DNA of 64,000 bases from assembly GCF_000247815.1 (NCBI RefSeq), contig NC_021681.1, positions 10,728,567-10,792,566 on the forward strand, written 5' to 3'. Below, one piece after another: positions 1 through 14,200 of this stretch. Made by a program: the position numbers and the translations under genes. Numbering within the stretch: the first letter of the stretch is position 1; the number at the start of each line of letters is the position of its first letter. Under the pieces are notes generated by a model, which did no database searches, had not been told where the DNA came from, and was given only the letters and a program-made list of their open reading frames with translations. Origin of the DNA: Ficedula albicollis. Lineage: Eukaryota; Chordata; Aves; Passeriformes; Muscicapidae.

Positions 1-1379
1 CCTTCCTACAGGACTGCACAGCTTTCCTGCTGCATTTCCTACAGGGCAGGCTCCTGCAGGGCCCTCCAGCAGCAGCTGCTGGGACATGCAGAGCCACAAA
101 TCCCAAATTTGCTGCTCTTCCTGCCGTCCCTCTCCTCTCAACTCTCCGGGTGACCAAGTGCACCCTCTGAGACAGCAGAAGATTCATTTATGGCAGTTTC
201 TCACGCAGCATTGCTTGCAAGGTATTATTTCTGTTAATTAAGCCTTTTGGCTGCTTGATATGCCAGAAAACTCACAATTTTCTACACTTTTCCCCCTGCT
301 TTTGAGTTGCTGTATTTATTCAAGATGAAAGCCAGATGTTATATTAATAAGAGAGCTGCCTTTCCTATAGGGAAACATTCATCAGGGCAGAAGCAGACGT
401 TGTAGCTTTGCTGTGAATTATTTAAATTCCTCCTTTTTTTTTTTTTCTTCTGAACAGGAAATCCAAGAAGATGTATTTGAAAGCAATAGTATTGTGACTG
501 CAGAATAAAAGCCATTTGCCCTAATCCCTTTAAAAGCTTTAAATGGGGATTTAAAAAAACTGAAGTTTAAAAATGTTTAAATTTGAAGGAAAGAAAAATA
601 TAAACCCAAAATACTGGGGAAGAAATGTTTGGATAATTTATATAGCAAATACTCTACAAATCCAACAACAGATAATTGCTATCAAACTAGCTGGGTTTTT
701 TTTATATACCCAGTGGCAGTTGTTTTTCCTACAGAGGTTCTTCTCCCAAAGCCAGGGTTTTAGCAGAAATGGACCTAAATGACATTTTGCTTTATTCTGA
801 AAAAGGACACATTCTAGAGAACATCTCCTCTGATATTGTGCTGGACAGGTACACTGTGATTATTTTCATCAGGAGGACTGGAGAATAAATCATTTGTGCA
901 AACATAAACTTCCCCATGGCACTGCCCAGGTGGTTCTTGGGCTGTTTCTCACACCTGGGTTTGGCAGTGGTGCAGCTCTGCTGGCTGTGACTCCTGATCC
1001 AGTGCTGGAGGTGGGAAATGCTCAATTTGTGCCTATTTTTCCTCTCCTCCTCAAATTTCTCTTCACAGTGGCTGGAATGACACCCATAGAAAGAAGGAAA
1101 ATGCAGTGTTTTCTCAGTATTAAAATTCAACTGCAAATAAATGACACTTTTCATGGAAAAAATAGACTTTGCAACAGCCTCAGGCACTGCCCCACTCCTT
1201 GACTCTGCTGTTGTGGGCATGTTGCTCACACTTACTTGTGACCTGCATCTTTTCTAGTGCCAAACATGGCTAGAAATCTAACTTTAGCAGCATAACTTTT
1301 TAAACAAAGATCCAAGCTTCTCACACTTCCAAATAAACCCTTTGAAAACAGCTCTCCCATGTATAAGCCATAGTCTTTA
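1..1379. other. Intergenic, nothing recognised
   Basis: Unique-looking DNA with a short T run (about 434-446). Open frames on both strands (longest 145 codons, minus) overlap one another and show no domain. No repeat family was recognised. Confidence 0.6.
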
Positions 1380-1800
1380 ATATTTAAATAAATTATGTAT
1401 ATATCAGAGATTTACGCATATTCGTAAAAATAATCATAGTCCTGAAACCTCATTTACCTAGTCTTGGAAAACTTTTTAAAGTTGTAATGAATTTATCTAC
1501 TTGTATAGAATGTTATATCTTTATTATTAAATATTTCCATTATGCCATTTCTAGAATATTTTTTAGAATCAATATAATCTGCTGTAAAAAATAAAAAGTA
1601 GTGGCATAGCTATTTGACAGAATGTGTTCCAGCTGAATGAGCTAATTAGCTTTTAATAATGAGATCCAGCCCATGGACTTACAAAGCAAGCTACTGGAGC
1701 CTAATGATTTCAAAAGCTATCACATTTACAAGTTAATGTAGTATAAATTATTCATGAGCATCTTATAAATAAGTGTAATAAGTTATTTGCAGGGCCATTG
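1380..1800. promoter_or_regulatory. Candidate conserved non-coding element
   Basis: AT-rich, non-repetitive block with dense homeodomain-type cores, including the perfect palindrome gctaattagc (1641-1650), ttaataatga, and ttaatgtagtataaattatt. There is no open frame. Composition and motif density resemble deeply conserved developmental enhancers found in gene deserts, but conservation cannot be seen from one sequence. Confidence 0.25.
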
Positions 1801-4385
1801 CTGCCTTAAAACCAGGGGCTTTTTTGTGATCCCGTATCCACCCTGGTTTTTGGTACCTTCACGTGAAGCTGCAGAAGTTGGGATGTTGACAGTCATTCAC
1901 TATTCCTTCAGCCCACCTCTCTGCTAAGCCCTCACAGTCCCCATGGTTTGGAGGTCAGCAGAAGCATCACAGGCACTTGGGGCAGTATCCAACTTTCTTG
2001 AACTGTGTTCCACTTACTCACCAGTTACACAGAGATGATGTTCAGTACGAATTTGAAGGAGCAGATGTTCATTAGATGTGTCAAACTTGAAAACCACAAG
2101 TGTTTCATTATCAAAGTTCATTCACATGACCAGAGGAGAGAAGCTTGACTCAGAGGATCTCTTGCAAAGTGGGTTCTGTTTACCTTGGATGTCAGCTCAG
2201 GAACATGGAGTCACTCCTCAAGAGATGCTAATTATTGCCAACAGGCTCTCCAACTTCCTGTATCCCTTCAAACTGCATTTTAGCCCTGCTTTCTACATCA
2301 GGAGTATGCAGCTACCATAGCAATCTGGGACAGAAAGGCAGATATGTAGGCACAAATATCCACATGTGCATGACTTGCCTCCCCAGCACACAAAATATTA
2401 TAGAAGTCCAAAATGCCTCCCCACAGGGAAAGGAAATAAGAGCAAACATCAGCCCACTATTATTTAAGAAAATTTTACTGTTTTTAAAAGGGGAAAAAGC
2501 AGCACATGAATCTGTGAAGTGATGTCTTCCACTTGGGGATCTTCCCTCACCTCACCTCAAAGTTCATTCACAAAGTTAAACCCCAGTTTTGCAGCAATAG
2601 CTAACAAAGCTGATGGGCCAGATGGTCTGCAGGAGGCTAAGAGGGATGACAGCAGATAAAATACTTCTCCATATATGTGGAAGAGGTATGAAAAGATATT
2701 CAATGCATACCCCTCAAATAAACCAATATGGATATTCAGTATTTCATGAACACTCTATCTGCTGCCAGCTGGCTTTCAGAGGGCACCCCCATGAAGGTCT
2801 GGTTCAAAAAGCAGGTGGTGTGATTCACTTGCAGGTTTCAGAGAAATACTACCTGCACACGCTATGACAAGGTCCTTGAGGAAGAGACAAGGGGGATTGT
2901 CAGTATTTGGAACCTATCAAAGAATTTTCCATAAACATCCCACACTAAAAAAAAAATTTAAAAAAAAATTAAATTAAAAAAAAGGAAACCATTTTCATCA
3001 ATCATTTAAAATTACTTAATTTATGAAATGTTGAAAAAAAATGCAGATGTTTGCAGACATTTCTGAACTCCGTTCCTTTTCCTCCTTTAATTAGTAATTT
3101 ATTAAATCTTTTAAAACTATTAGGGTTTGGCAAGCAGTTCCATGAAGCTAAATCCTTCAATGAGTCCATGAGTTTTCAGTGGAGTGAAGAACAAATGAGC
3201 AATGTCAACAAGACCTTCAGCTAACAGGAACCAGGTGGGGTTCCACACAATATTTTCAAGTCATGCGTCATCATTGCATTCTTGAGCCTGGTGTGACTTC
3301 CTGGGAGCAGTGCCAGGGTCAGGCAAATCATTATTTACAATTAATGACATCTTGAATATCGCACAAGCCTAAATTTATCTTGTCCATATTTTTTTGAACT
3401 GCCTCTGTCTTCTTTTGATTCTGACTGCAAGCTCTTTGGAACAAGGGTTTCCAGCACCTTGCAGTTCTTGGAGAAAGGCTGGAGTCTCCCGAGATCAGCC
3501 ACCAAAGCTGATCAGCAGCAGACAGTGCTGGCTTCACAGGCACATGGAGCAGCACTTTCCCCTCCCCAGGGAGTGGTTTTCTGTCACCCAGAGTAAGGTC
3601 ACAGGGAGAATGAGGGATTCCTCACCCTGCAGCCTGGCTGTGGGATTCATTCCCAGAGCAGCTCCCACCTGCCGTTCAGCTGCTGAGTTTCTGCCCAAAC
3701 TCAGCTCTCAGCACTCCGGCAGTTCCTGGTGCCTCTCCTCAGAGCAGGGCCCTGCCATGCACAGCCCAAGCCCTCTGTCCAAAGCTCCCTGGGCAGGCTC
3801 AGTCTCAGCTGCATCCAGCATGGTTCCTGGGGCACACAGAGCCAGGACACGAGCACAGTCCACATCTCCCCTCCCCAGGGTCAGGGCACGGCTTCATTTC
3901 CAGATTCCTGCTGCATTATATCTGTAAGATCCAGTTTTCTTATGTATAGAGCCATCAAAAAAATGTCACCAGCACTACATCTCCCATCTGATACAATCTT
4001 ACATTAAAAAGTCAACCTCGTAGCTCATCCCCTTTCAGACACCTTCAGTGGATCTCTGATGGCACCTACCAGCAAACCCAACCCCACTGCCTTGTCACTC
4101 CACTCATCATTCCCAGCTGCAGGCAGAAATTTTGGAGCTTCACAGGCAGAAACCTCTGTGGTTTTTCCCCTTCATGTCCTTTGTTGATTTAACATCTTAT
4201 AACAGATAATTTTAAAAGCCTTTTGGACTGAAAGGCTTCCCGGGTGCCTGCACCATTACCCATTCACAGTGAGCATCCAAAACCATCATCACTGGAAAAT
4301 GAGCTTTACTATTAAAAAATCACAATGATCTCTTGGTGGAATAAAATTTAAGAAACATTCAGAACAAAGAAAAGCACCAAGTGAA
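1801..4385. other. Intergenic, nothing recognised
   Basis: Includes an A-rich patch at about 2947-2983 and a GC-richer patch (3390-3950) whose 177-codon plus-strand frame is rich in Ser/Pro/Arg and lacks any domain, so it is taken as chance. Confidence 0.6.
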
Positions 4386-4531
4386 CATAGAATCATAAAT
4401 TTATTTGGGTTAGATGGCACCTTAAAAATCATCTAGTTCCAACTTCCCTGCCATGGGCAAGGACACCTTCCACTAGACCAGATTGCTCAGAGCTCCCTCC
4501 AACCTGGCCTTGAACACTTCCCAACATGCTT
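4386..4531 (-). mobile_element. CR1 LINE 3'-end fragment
   Basis: On the plus strand it begins catagaatcat, the reverse complement of the CR1 3' terminal octamer repeat. It continues through diagnostic CR1 phrases: cctgccatgggcaaggacacc, ccactagaccag and ccaacctggccttgaacac. It is 5'-truncated, as usual for CR1, and moderately diverged. The 5' limit is uncertain; decayed CR1 may run further towards 4640. Confidence 0.9.
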
Positions 4532-7500
4532 GGGTGTAATTTCCCTAATTTCTGGTCAAAGATGGACTGTTGATACATGTTTTCCTTTTAGAAAGTGCCT
4601 CCTAAAAAATTTCTCCTTATCTTTCTTCCTAAAAGTCTCCAACAGTTTGCCATTTTGTAATTATTTTGTTATCTCCTGCATTTGTAGTTCATCAAATCTC
4701 TCATTAGTTGCTTATCCACCAGAAATTGGAGATGATTATCGCTCTGCTGCTTTGAATTTATACTTTGATATGATAATTTGCTGTCTGGATTTTATCAATA
4801 AGAGCTAGAGCAAGCAGCCTGAACACCCTGGCTGTAATTTGATGAAGGATTTGTGGCCCTACTTGGCAGTTCTTTAACCATCGATCTTCCTCTGCAGGGA
4901 CTTCGCCTAATGCCCCTGTCTGCCATGCAATGAATTAGGTTCTGGTGCAGGGGGAGAAGTGATTATTCCAATATATTATCTCCAAGTCAGAGTGTCTAAA
5001 CAGTGTCTACAGTCTGTATGGGTAGGGATGGTTATAAAGGACTTGTTTACAGCCCTGAATACACACTTCTCTTGGAATTTATTAAGTAAGTAAATAGCCT
5101 GAGTGGTAGTCAGAGCTTGTGTTTTGTGTCCAGTTGTAATTCAGTTGTAACTCCACTAAAAAGATTGTCAGCAACCTTTGCTGGTTCATTGTGTATATTT
5201 GAGGGAAGAAAAGGGAACTTGCTCTTCACTATTGTTTATTCAGTTATTTATTTAATAAAAAGTTAACTCCAGACAGGCCTCCCTGCTAGCACTAGAACTA
5301 CATCTGAGCAGAGCAGCAGCAGCAGCAGTTTGCTGGTTGCCCAGTCTTTGAGAAGACAGCCACATTTATTTTTGCAGAAAACAAGAGCAAAATTCAGCCA
5401 TTCATCTGAGCAAACATTCACCCCAGGGTGATGGTCCCTGCAGGGACTCTGGAGCTGACTTTGGTTTAGGAACAAAGGCAGTGTAGGATGTCCCTCTGCG
5501 CAGCTCATCCCTGCCAGCCATGGCCTTGGGCACAACCCCCTGACCCAGCACTGCTGCCAGAGACACCGTGCCCCAGCCAGCACTGCACCCACAGGGGGCT
5601 GCTCTGGGCCCAGTGCAAGCCTAGACCAAAATAATTAAAGTCCCTTGTCTGCTGCCTGGGCAGAATGTCACTGTCACCAAAGCCAAATTCCCATAGTTTT
5701 ACAGCTCCCCAAACAGGCTGCCAGCCTGCACGTGAGGCAGCATTTCTGTGAGCCTTCACCAACGCACACTAAATAAATTCAGGAGGAAGATGATGACAAA
5801 CACAAAAATTGGAAGCATAAAGTTCTGCCCGTTTGTATTTTTCAAGACAATTCATGTTTGTAAAAGTTCCCAGTTCTTGGACTCCTTGACTCAGCAGCTG
5901 CTTGCCTGGTTGCATAGCAACTTTCCCTCTGCTTCTGCTTGCCAGAATCAAAGGGCCACATGTTGCATAAAATAATTATAGTATTTCCTGGCTCAGAGGG
6001 ACTGAAGTTCAAGCAGGCTGCCTGGCACCTTGCTGCCCACACTGCTCTCTGACTCCAAACTCCCACCTTGACAGTAAGTGATATTCATGGGACTGAAATC
6101 ACAGACCTATCATTTGCTTCTTTTTTTTTTTCCTAAGGGCACAGTATGGTCCTTCCTGTCCCTGGCCATCTCCTGCTCTGAAAATAAATAAAAGGAGTCT
6201 CTACAAGTAGAAGATTATCCAGTAACCTTATAAGAAAACCTAGTTTTAGTGCCATCAGGATTAGAAGAGAAAACACTCTCTTGGTCTTCCATGGTGAGAT
6301 GTATGAGGGCTATTTAATACTTCACACAGATGCAAGACCTGACTGGGACAGCATCTCTGGGTGCCAGTCATGAAAGTGATGGCAGTCAGCTCTGGACACT
6401 CAGTCAGAGCCATGAAACACACACCAGCCCTGGCTACAGCCTGGCATGGCCACGGCCCACTGAAATATTATTGGCCAAGCCTTTGTTTATTGGGTTGGCT
6501 TTAGGACAACACCAGCTGCATTGCAGCAGGAGGCTGAAGCATGGTGAGCTCTCAGGGTGCCTCACCAGCAGGACTGTGTTCTGGGAGGTTGCTGAGGAGA
6601 CACTGTTTTGGTGGCATTTTGTGTACTTCTGTGCACTGTGCATTTCCTTCAGGGCTGTAAACAACAGAAAACATGGCCTTTCTGAAACAGAGACCCAAGC
6701 TGTGCCCCACATCGCTGCTCTGTTTTATGCTTTGTCCATAAAATCAGTAAGTCTAGCAATTACCCCAAATTCTTTCCAGCTGCCACAAGCATAACCATCT
6801 TTAGGAGCAATCCAACTTTCAACAGAAAAAAAAAATCACTCTAAAAAGAGATGTTTTATAGGATCTTTAGGGCAAAAACCCGCTCAAGCTTAAAATGACA
6901 AATGAGTGTCTTTGATGGAAATATGCAGATACACACATACAAGGATCCAGCCCTGCTGTCCTGTATTGCTGCTGTTACTGGGAAATGGGTGTATGGATTT
7001 AACACAGTCCTTTAATTGACCCTAAAACTTCCCCAAGTATATATTTTACATCTCATAATTCGCAGAGCACAATGTCAGCAGGAAAGAAATCACAGAGAAC
7101 AGTCTCTCCATCCCTGTGGAGCAGCTCTGTGTCACATGGGCAATCCAAGAGGGTCCTTACATCTTCCCTCTCCCCAACACTTCCCCAACAGGTCCTTACT
7201 GTGCTTTTGGGCCAGGCCACCCATCAGCAGTGCTAGGTTTTGCTGACAAGCAACAGGAAAAGGCTCTGTCCTGGCAAGCAGCCATAAGAGCTCAGAGCAG
7301 CCCTGGTCATTGCCCAGCACTCTGTGGGGTCAGCTGGCAAACACTGAGCTGTGCACACACAAAACCTCCGTGGCTCAGGGAAAGCTGCTCGGTGGGTCAG
7401 CCCAGCAAAGTGCCCAGCAAGCAGCTTCTGAGCATCCCTAACAGCTGAGACAGAATTGTCTCTTTGTTCCTCTTTCCAAAACCACACACTCCCCAGTTCT

Positions 7501-10500
7501 TTGAGAGTCCAAAGTGGTGGCTCAGATATAAAACATGGGAGGAGAATCAGTCCTCTCTTGCATCTACCCATGTCCTCTGGCTGTGCTGGTCCTGCACCAG
7601 CCTCAGAGGAGTCACACTTTATCTACATGACCCTGAAGGAAAGGGGAAAATCTGGCTATTTTCATCATCCATCCCCTTTCCTAGACCATAAAAAGCAGCT
7701 TTCCTTGCTGGAAATATATTGAAATCTCAGGTTTAAAGGATTTAGGAACTTCCAAAGATAAGACCAGTGCTGCATTTGATCTGAAATGTACAATGAAGAA
7801 AAAAAAAAGGGCAAAGCTCAGATCTTTCTTCTCCGTCTCCATACAACACGAAAATACACATTTTTGAAGATGCTGTTTGCATTGGTCTCATCCTAATTCT
7901 GATGCCTTTTCCCCTTAATCACCACAACAATTTCCAGATAAAAAAACACTCTCAATTTCCCCAGTCCCATAAACTTATCTTCAGCCCTCTACAGATTAAA
8001 TCTGAAGAAGGTGAGGGCAGAGACAGGTCACCTACTCACCTTACTGCAGGGTCAAACTTCCACGAGGGAAAGCCCAGCTGTGTCTGGCCCTAGAACAAGT
8101 GGTACCCAATAGCACTAATTTGGGATGCTAATTGATCTACAGGCAGGTACCTCCTCAACTGCTCTAGTTTCTCAATAATGTCTGGAGACCAAGGCATCTG
8201 TTTGTGCAGGGCATAAAAAAAATGCAAATTATGTATATATGTGTGAAGAGAAATACATGCTAATTACCAAAAACTGGTTTTAGGGAGAATGAGATATCTA
8301 AACTTTTTCAAAATTTGGCCTCAGCTGCAGGAAGTAGTAAATATTGTGCTCCAAATATTTAGCAATACATAAAAAGCTGGTTCCTGATCATCCTAAGGAC
8401 ACAGAAATTATTTGAGATTGCCCCAAAAAGAGTTTGTTTTAGTAAAAGCCAGTCTACTCCACGAGATTCTTTCCACCCACATTTCTTCCTAGCTGTCTGA
8501 TGCCTGTAGAGTGTAAGTGCATACACAGAGTGGGCAGGAGGCTGGCTGCAGCTTCTTGAGAGCTCAACATTTAAATGAAACATTTCTGAAATTCTTCAGT
8601 CATCTTTCCAACTTAAAAAAATACAAGTATCTTTCCTCTTGCTATAAAGCTTCCCCTCCCAAAGAATGTCTCAGTGCTCCAGTGCCCATGTGCCCATCCG
8701 GCCATCCCCATGTGCTCCCAGGCTTCCCCAGCCCTCCAGCCCCTGTGGTGCCAGACTCTGAAGGGGAGCACACTCAGTCTGCTCTCAATCCCTGTCCCAG
8801 AAGGAGCAAGGATGGATCCTGCATTCCTTTGGAAACTGTGTGCAATCTGATGGAGACTCACACACAGGCTGGATGCTTCCCTCATGTTGTGATTTTACCT
8901 TAAATCCCCCTTACCTCCTGTAAATGCCAGCATGACCCAGCCTGAAAGGTGTGCTGCAGCTCCTGCTGGCCCAGCCAGTGATGCCCAAAGCAGGTGGCAG
9001 CAGACACAGGTGAGGAGATGCTCAGCTGAAAGAATCCTAAATTTTGGCTCTTTCACTGGAACAAAAACAACCACTGAGCAATTTGTTGCTCAGGTGAGCA
9101 ACTCCTCTCTTCACACAGTCCATCTGAGGAAGAAAAGGGTTTTTTTTTTCATTCTGAGAAAAAGACATTGTATTTTCTGTGTCCCAGATTTTCATCCCCC
9201 CATGCTCACACTGACACAGCTGCTGGGTTATGGTGCTCAGCATCCACAGCCATACTCTGGGCATGAGTTGGGGCTCTGGGCAGTGAGTCAGGCTCCACTC
9301 TTGCTGCTGCCTATTTGCAGTCTGAAATCCCATCAGGGAGCAGCCCAGACCCATTCCCCAGCTTTGCCATTCAAACACATGCAGAGGTTAAGTGGGGAGC
9401 ATCACCTTTGTGCTGCTGAGCCCACCCAGTGCCACGGGCAGCTCCGAGGTTTTTGTGTCCCTGCCTGACTCTGAGCTCCCAGCCTGTGTGGGATCCATCA
9501 TCAGAAATGAAGCACTGCCTGACCAATATAATTTCCCTCCTTTTTTCTTCTTTAATGAATGCAACAATGACAGCACAGTTATGATAAAAGGTTCCCTCGG
9601 GCAACAGGATCATAAAATAAGAATATGATAGACCCTCTGTCTGCTCTGAGCTGTATATTGGCTCTGGCATTTTTATTTTTTAAAAATTCAACTCCAAAGT
9701 ACATAAAGTTGGGCTAAAGCCTTTGGAAGTTGGGTTAGTGATCTTGAGTAGGATTTGCTCCCATGAGAAGTTTGTTGCAGCTCCTCCTACTTTGCATTGT
9801 AGAAATATACATGAAAATAGCCATAAAGAACCCCATAGATGCTGGGAATTCTTCCTAAAAACTCCCGCTTGGTGGCAAACATTTTTTTCCTTCAGGTGTT
9901 TTTACATTACCTTTAGAAAAATCAAGCAGTCCAAAGTTCAAGAATGTCAAACCCAAGGCCATTTGGACACCTTATACCACTGAATGGCAGACATACTGAT
10001 TACAGACATGTTTGGTGATACTAGCACCAACTATGTTTGAATATCACCTCAATGCTTCAAGAGAAAACATCTCATTAAAATCCCTATGACAGTGGGAAAT
10101 GGGGAGCCTTTTATCCTCCATGTGGAGTCCTCTGTGGTGGCAGCTTTTGGCACAGTGGGAGTACAGCTGAGGTCATGGAGGCTTTGGCTGTGCCCAGCTC
10201 TGAGGATGGTGTGACCTGCTCCAAGAATATGTTGTGGAGAGGGTGCAGATGAGCAGGTTATGATGATGAGCAGGGTGCAAATGTCAGGTTATGATGGAAA
10301 AAACTTTTTAAAGCAAAAGGCCTTCCAGGAAAATATAAGAACAGCTGGACCCCTGGTTTTCTGGTCTTGGTGTTTTCTTCACCAGCTGGATCCTTTCAGA
10401 CAGAAATGTCTCCTCTTTGGCTTCCATCCAGTTGTGTGGAACCTCATCAAAGCCATCAGTATTAACTCAGCCCCTGGACTGGACCTGAAAAGGAAGTGAA

Positions 10501-11039
10501 AACCCCTCCACCCTCAGGAAGTTAGGATTTGCAAATAGGTCTTTTCTGTAGGACTGTGGAAAAAGCCCCATTTACCACCAACAAACCTGGGTACACCTGA
10601 GAAACTCATCCCAAAGGCAATACTTGAGCCCTGTTCCTAGCTGATGGAAATAATGAATATGTGATATACTTATAAATCTTGTCTGTGGTGCAGTAAATCT
10701 GTCCAAAATTTTGTAGGAGTTCCCATGCAGTGAACTATTTGGTATAAATTCTTTCAAGTCATAGAAACAGGACAAAGCACTGAAGATGCTGTCACTGAAA
10801 TGCAGAGAAGAAACTAATTTCCAGCAAGTATGAATTTTATAAAATTATATATGCATAGTGCATATAAAAATACATATAAAATATATATTTGTATAAAATC
10901 TCATTACAGGATATGCCAGGCATGCAGGTTTATGTGTACAGTACACATGCTACCTAACTACAATAATGTTACACAGTGATTTGTTGCTTTTAGCAAGTCT
11001 GCTCCTAAAACCACAGTTCATAACCTCGAATATCCATGT
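4532..11039. other. Intergenic, nothing recognised
   Basis: Apart from the short AGC microsatellite, no gene or clear repeat was seen. Several 100-180 codon frames (for example 6330-6794 and 8932-9468) lie in GC-richer patches, overlap frames on the other strand and look like random translation. Confidence 0.55.
5312..5328. repeat. Short CAG/AGC microsatellite
   Basis: About five perfect AGC units (agcagcagcagcagcag). Too short to be notable beyond being potentially variable. Confidence 0.8.
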
Positions 11040-11285
11040 TTGGAACTGGAATATTTATAGCAGGGTTTTTTATACAGTAGTTTTCTCACTTATAAAACTA
11101 TCTGTACGTTTAACACACGTATGAAAAAATATTTTATTCCATTGCAATTGAAAATGGGTGTTTTTTCACTAATTGGGAAGAGCTATTTATCTGAAATACA
11201 TTAATTTAGTTGGTTTGGCAATTGTTTGTGAATTTACACTCTGACAGAATAAGTAATTTGCATAAATAAATACTAAACCTCTGTC
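11040..11285. promoter_or_regulatory. Candidate conserved non-coding element with octamer motif
   Basis: AT-rich, repeat-free block containing a perfect POU octamer, ATTTGCAT (11256-11263; ATGCAAAT on the other strand), inside taatttgcataaataaat, plus attaatttag and ttccattgcaattg. No coding potential. Confidence 0.25.
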
Positions 11286-14200
11286 AACTTGGCTGACAAA
11301 AGTATTCTCCCTTTTTTAATTCTAAATTGCAGCATTTGCATTAAAAGGGACAAGCTTGATAAAAACAAGCCATGGAGAGATAAAATTGCCTTGGAAGGAA
11401 AATGTGGAATTCACTTAAGCAATTTCTTTGTGTCAAGAACACTCTTTGAAGGGTCTTGTGTCACTTTGTCAGATTGGGTTGCTGGTGTGTGCAGGAGAAT
11501 TTGACAAGCACAGAGGTACCAGAGAGAAAGATCCTGATTCACAGGAGCACTGCCATGTCATACCTGCTAAGCAAACAAATAGATTAGCAGTGAAATCCAA
11601 GTGAGACTTGTCTGGGAGATTCAAAAACCTGACAGAAGAGCAGCAATAGTGCCAATACAAGCATTAACCTTCTGTTGGGGTTTCCAGTCGATGTCAAATG
11701 GGGTATTTGGGATATGAACTCCTATGTGAGAGGGTGGAAACTTTCCACTCCTTTCTTAGCCCTGTCTTGGGTTGTGCACAGCATTGAGAAAGAGCAGGCT
11801 GGCTGTCAGTGGCAGGCCCCCATTTGGGAGTGAGGAAAACCCTCCCTTTCTCTGGGAGTTACATCCTTGGTGGGCAGCTGCTCAGCCAGACAGGGCACTG
11901 ACCACCAGGGTGTTTGGCACTGCACAGCCAAGGGACCCCTTCACTGCTGCTGCTGCCCCAGCTCAAGCATTTGTGTGCAGATCTACTCATTACAAACTGA
12001 AAGCACACACATACTCAGGATAGCTGCAACATTTTCCCCAGGAATGTGGGAGATATTTGACATTACCAGCTTCAAAGAGGGGGAAAGGGAGAGAAGGAAT
12101 TTGATCCTGCTTGTGTATGAGGTAACATCAATTCCCTCCAGTCAGGAGACTGGGGCTTAATTGATATCATATGGCTAACAAATGTACTCCAAAGCCAGCC
12201 TCATTTGATTGCTTTTTAATAACTAATAACTCCCGGTGGGAGTCCAAAATATGTATGTATGAAAAAGAGTGCTGGAGCTGCCTGTTCTGTCTGCCAAGAT
12301 CACTGTTACTGAAGCAAATCTGTACCTTTTGCAGTCCTGGAATAGATAGCAGCAGTGGCTGGACACGTACTCTCTCAGCCTGCCAGCCAGGAGTGTCTGC
12401 AAGAGCTGCAGAGAAGCTGCAGGGCAGGTCCCTGGTGGTGGCAGTGGTTGTCCATCCTGAAGGAAGGATTAAATCCCTCCAGGTGTCCTCACTTGCCTGC
12501 CCAGACCAGCTCCACATGGGCACACTTGCCCTTGGCTGCAGGGCACATAAAGTTGTTGCCACTGGGCAATAATTCTGTAAGAAATCATTTTTCCCATGGA
12601 ATTCACTGCCTTGCCAAGTCACAGATGCCAAAGCAAGGAACTGTGTTCTCTGTGATGGGGCAGGAGAATCACCCAGGTTTGGGCTGCTCTATCTGCTTTG
12701 GTGGCCCCACGTCACCTCCCCTGGTGCTCAGAGTCTCCCTGCCCACTCCCCAGCCCGGGCAGGGTCAGCAGCCACCAGCAGTGTCCCTCAGTGTCCCTCA
12801 GCCCAGGAACTGCACAGAAATCAGCTGGATTACCCTGAACAGCTGACAATAAAAAAGCTCTGCCTGAACAGCGGGGTCCAGGTGCAAGCAGATTTTTACA
12901 GAGCAGAGTATATTCAAAAATACAGCCTGCTAACTAGCACTAGCTGACAAAACCAGAGGCAGAGTCCTACTTTCCTCCCTTCTCTCCTGCCCCAGCAGGC
13001 TGAAGAAGAACAAAAGGATATGGCACTGCTGTATCACAGAGCACCCTGTGCCTCCCTCCAAGCCTCCCTTAACTGGTGGGTGAGTGGCCAGGACTGGGCC
13101 ACGCAGGGCCAGGAGCCAGGATCGCTGGCTGGCTCCCCAGGGCTTCCCAGGCTCTGGAAGCAGATCATGAAGTGGCTGCTGTTCTGACCCTTGGCAGCTC
13201 AAATACGTGGTGGGGGTTCCCTGAGCGAGCCCCTCACTGTGGCAGCCTGTGGAGCAGGGCAGTGCAAAGCTGAGGAACTGCCCCAGGGGAAGCTCCCACA
13301 CTGGGCATCTGAGCTTCTGCTTTATGGCATTGGTGAAACTTCTCAGGGAGAAGGAAACCTTTTGTTTCCTTGTCTGGACTTGGTTTTATTTGGAGGTTTT
13401 GGACCAAATCTTGAAAAAATGCTGATTCTGTGCATCTTTCATTCCACCCACGGTCAAAAACTCTTCTTGCTGTGGCTGCGTCTGGGTTAGTGTCAAAAGG
13501 AATTCAGACGGCTTGTGTCTATAACCAGATGTAAAACTGGGAAAATTATACTTGGAATAATTCATATATATTTGATTTATATTGCTTAGCAAGAGGATTC
13601 AGGAGCAAGCTTATTTAAAACAAGTTTGCAGAAGGGCATCAAAGTCCATATACTGAGAACAATTAATAAAGGACCTCTCCTGGGATTATTAGAAAGACTA
13701 CCAGGAAGACAGAAAATTAAGGAAAATTGAAGATACTTGATGCAGGGCAGAAAGAGGAAAACAAAACCCCAGCTGGATAATTAATGATGAAAACAAAATT
13801 ATATCCTACTTGGGAAGAAAACAAACACATTGAAAGAGTCCAGGGGTACTTCTGTGAATAGAGACTGATGACTGGAGCACTACCACTATTCCTGTGAAGC
13901 ACTGGCAATGTATCAAAATCAGTAGAAAAATCATGAGCTTTAAAACAATTCCTCAGAAAAGCACAGGTGAAATGCTAAAAATGGCTATTTTGTGTTGAAA
14001 AAGGGAAGAAAAATTACTGCTGTGTCTATTGCCTTCCTCTTCCTCCACTATTCCCCAGCAGAGGTAACAGACACATCAGAGCACATCTGCCCACCCCACT
14101 TCCTACGGAGACACAATGGGACCAATTTATAAATGTCATTAATGGAAGCAGTGTCAGGAAATATTATGGACTGTTACCATTACAGTGGCTGGTGGCTTTG

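Noticed and set aside
3394..3927. 177-codon plus-strand frame
   Set aside because: It sits in a GC-richer patch with overlapping frames on both strands, and no motif or splice context supports it.
11673..12000. Possible solo LTR suggested by a tgttggggtttcc start
   Set aside because: No matching LTR end, polyadenylation signal arrangement or target-site duplication could be identified.
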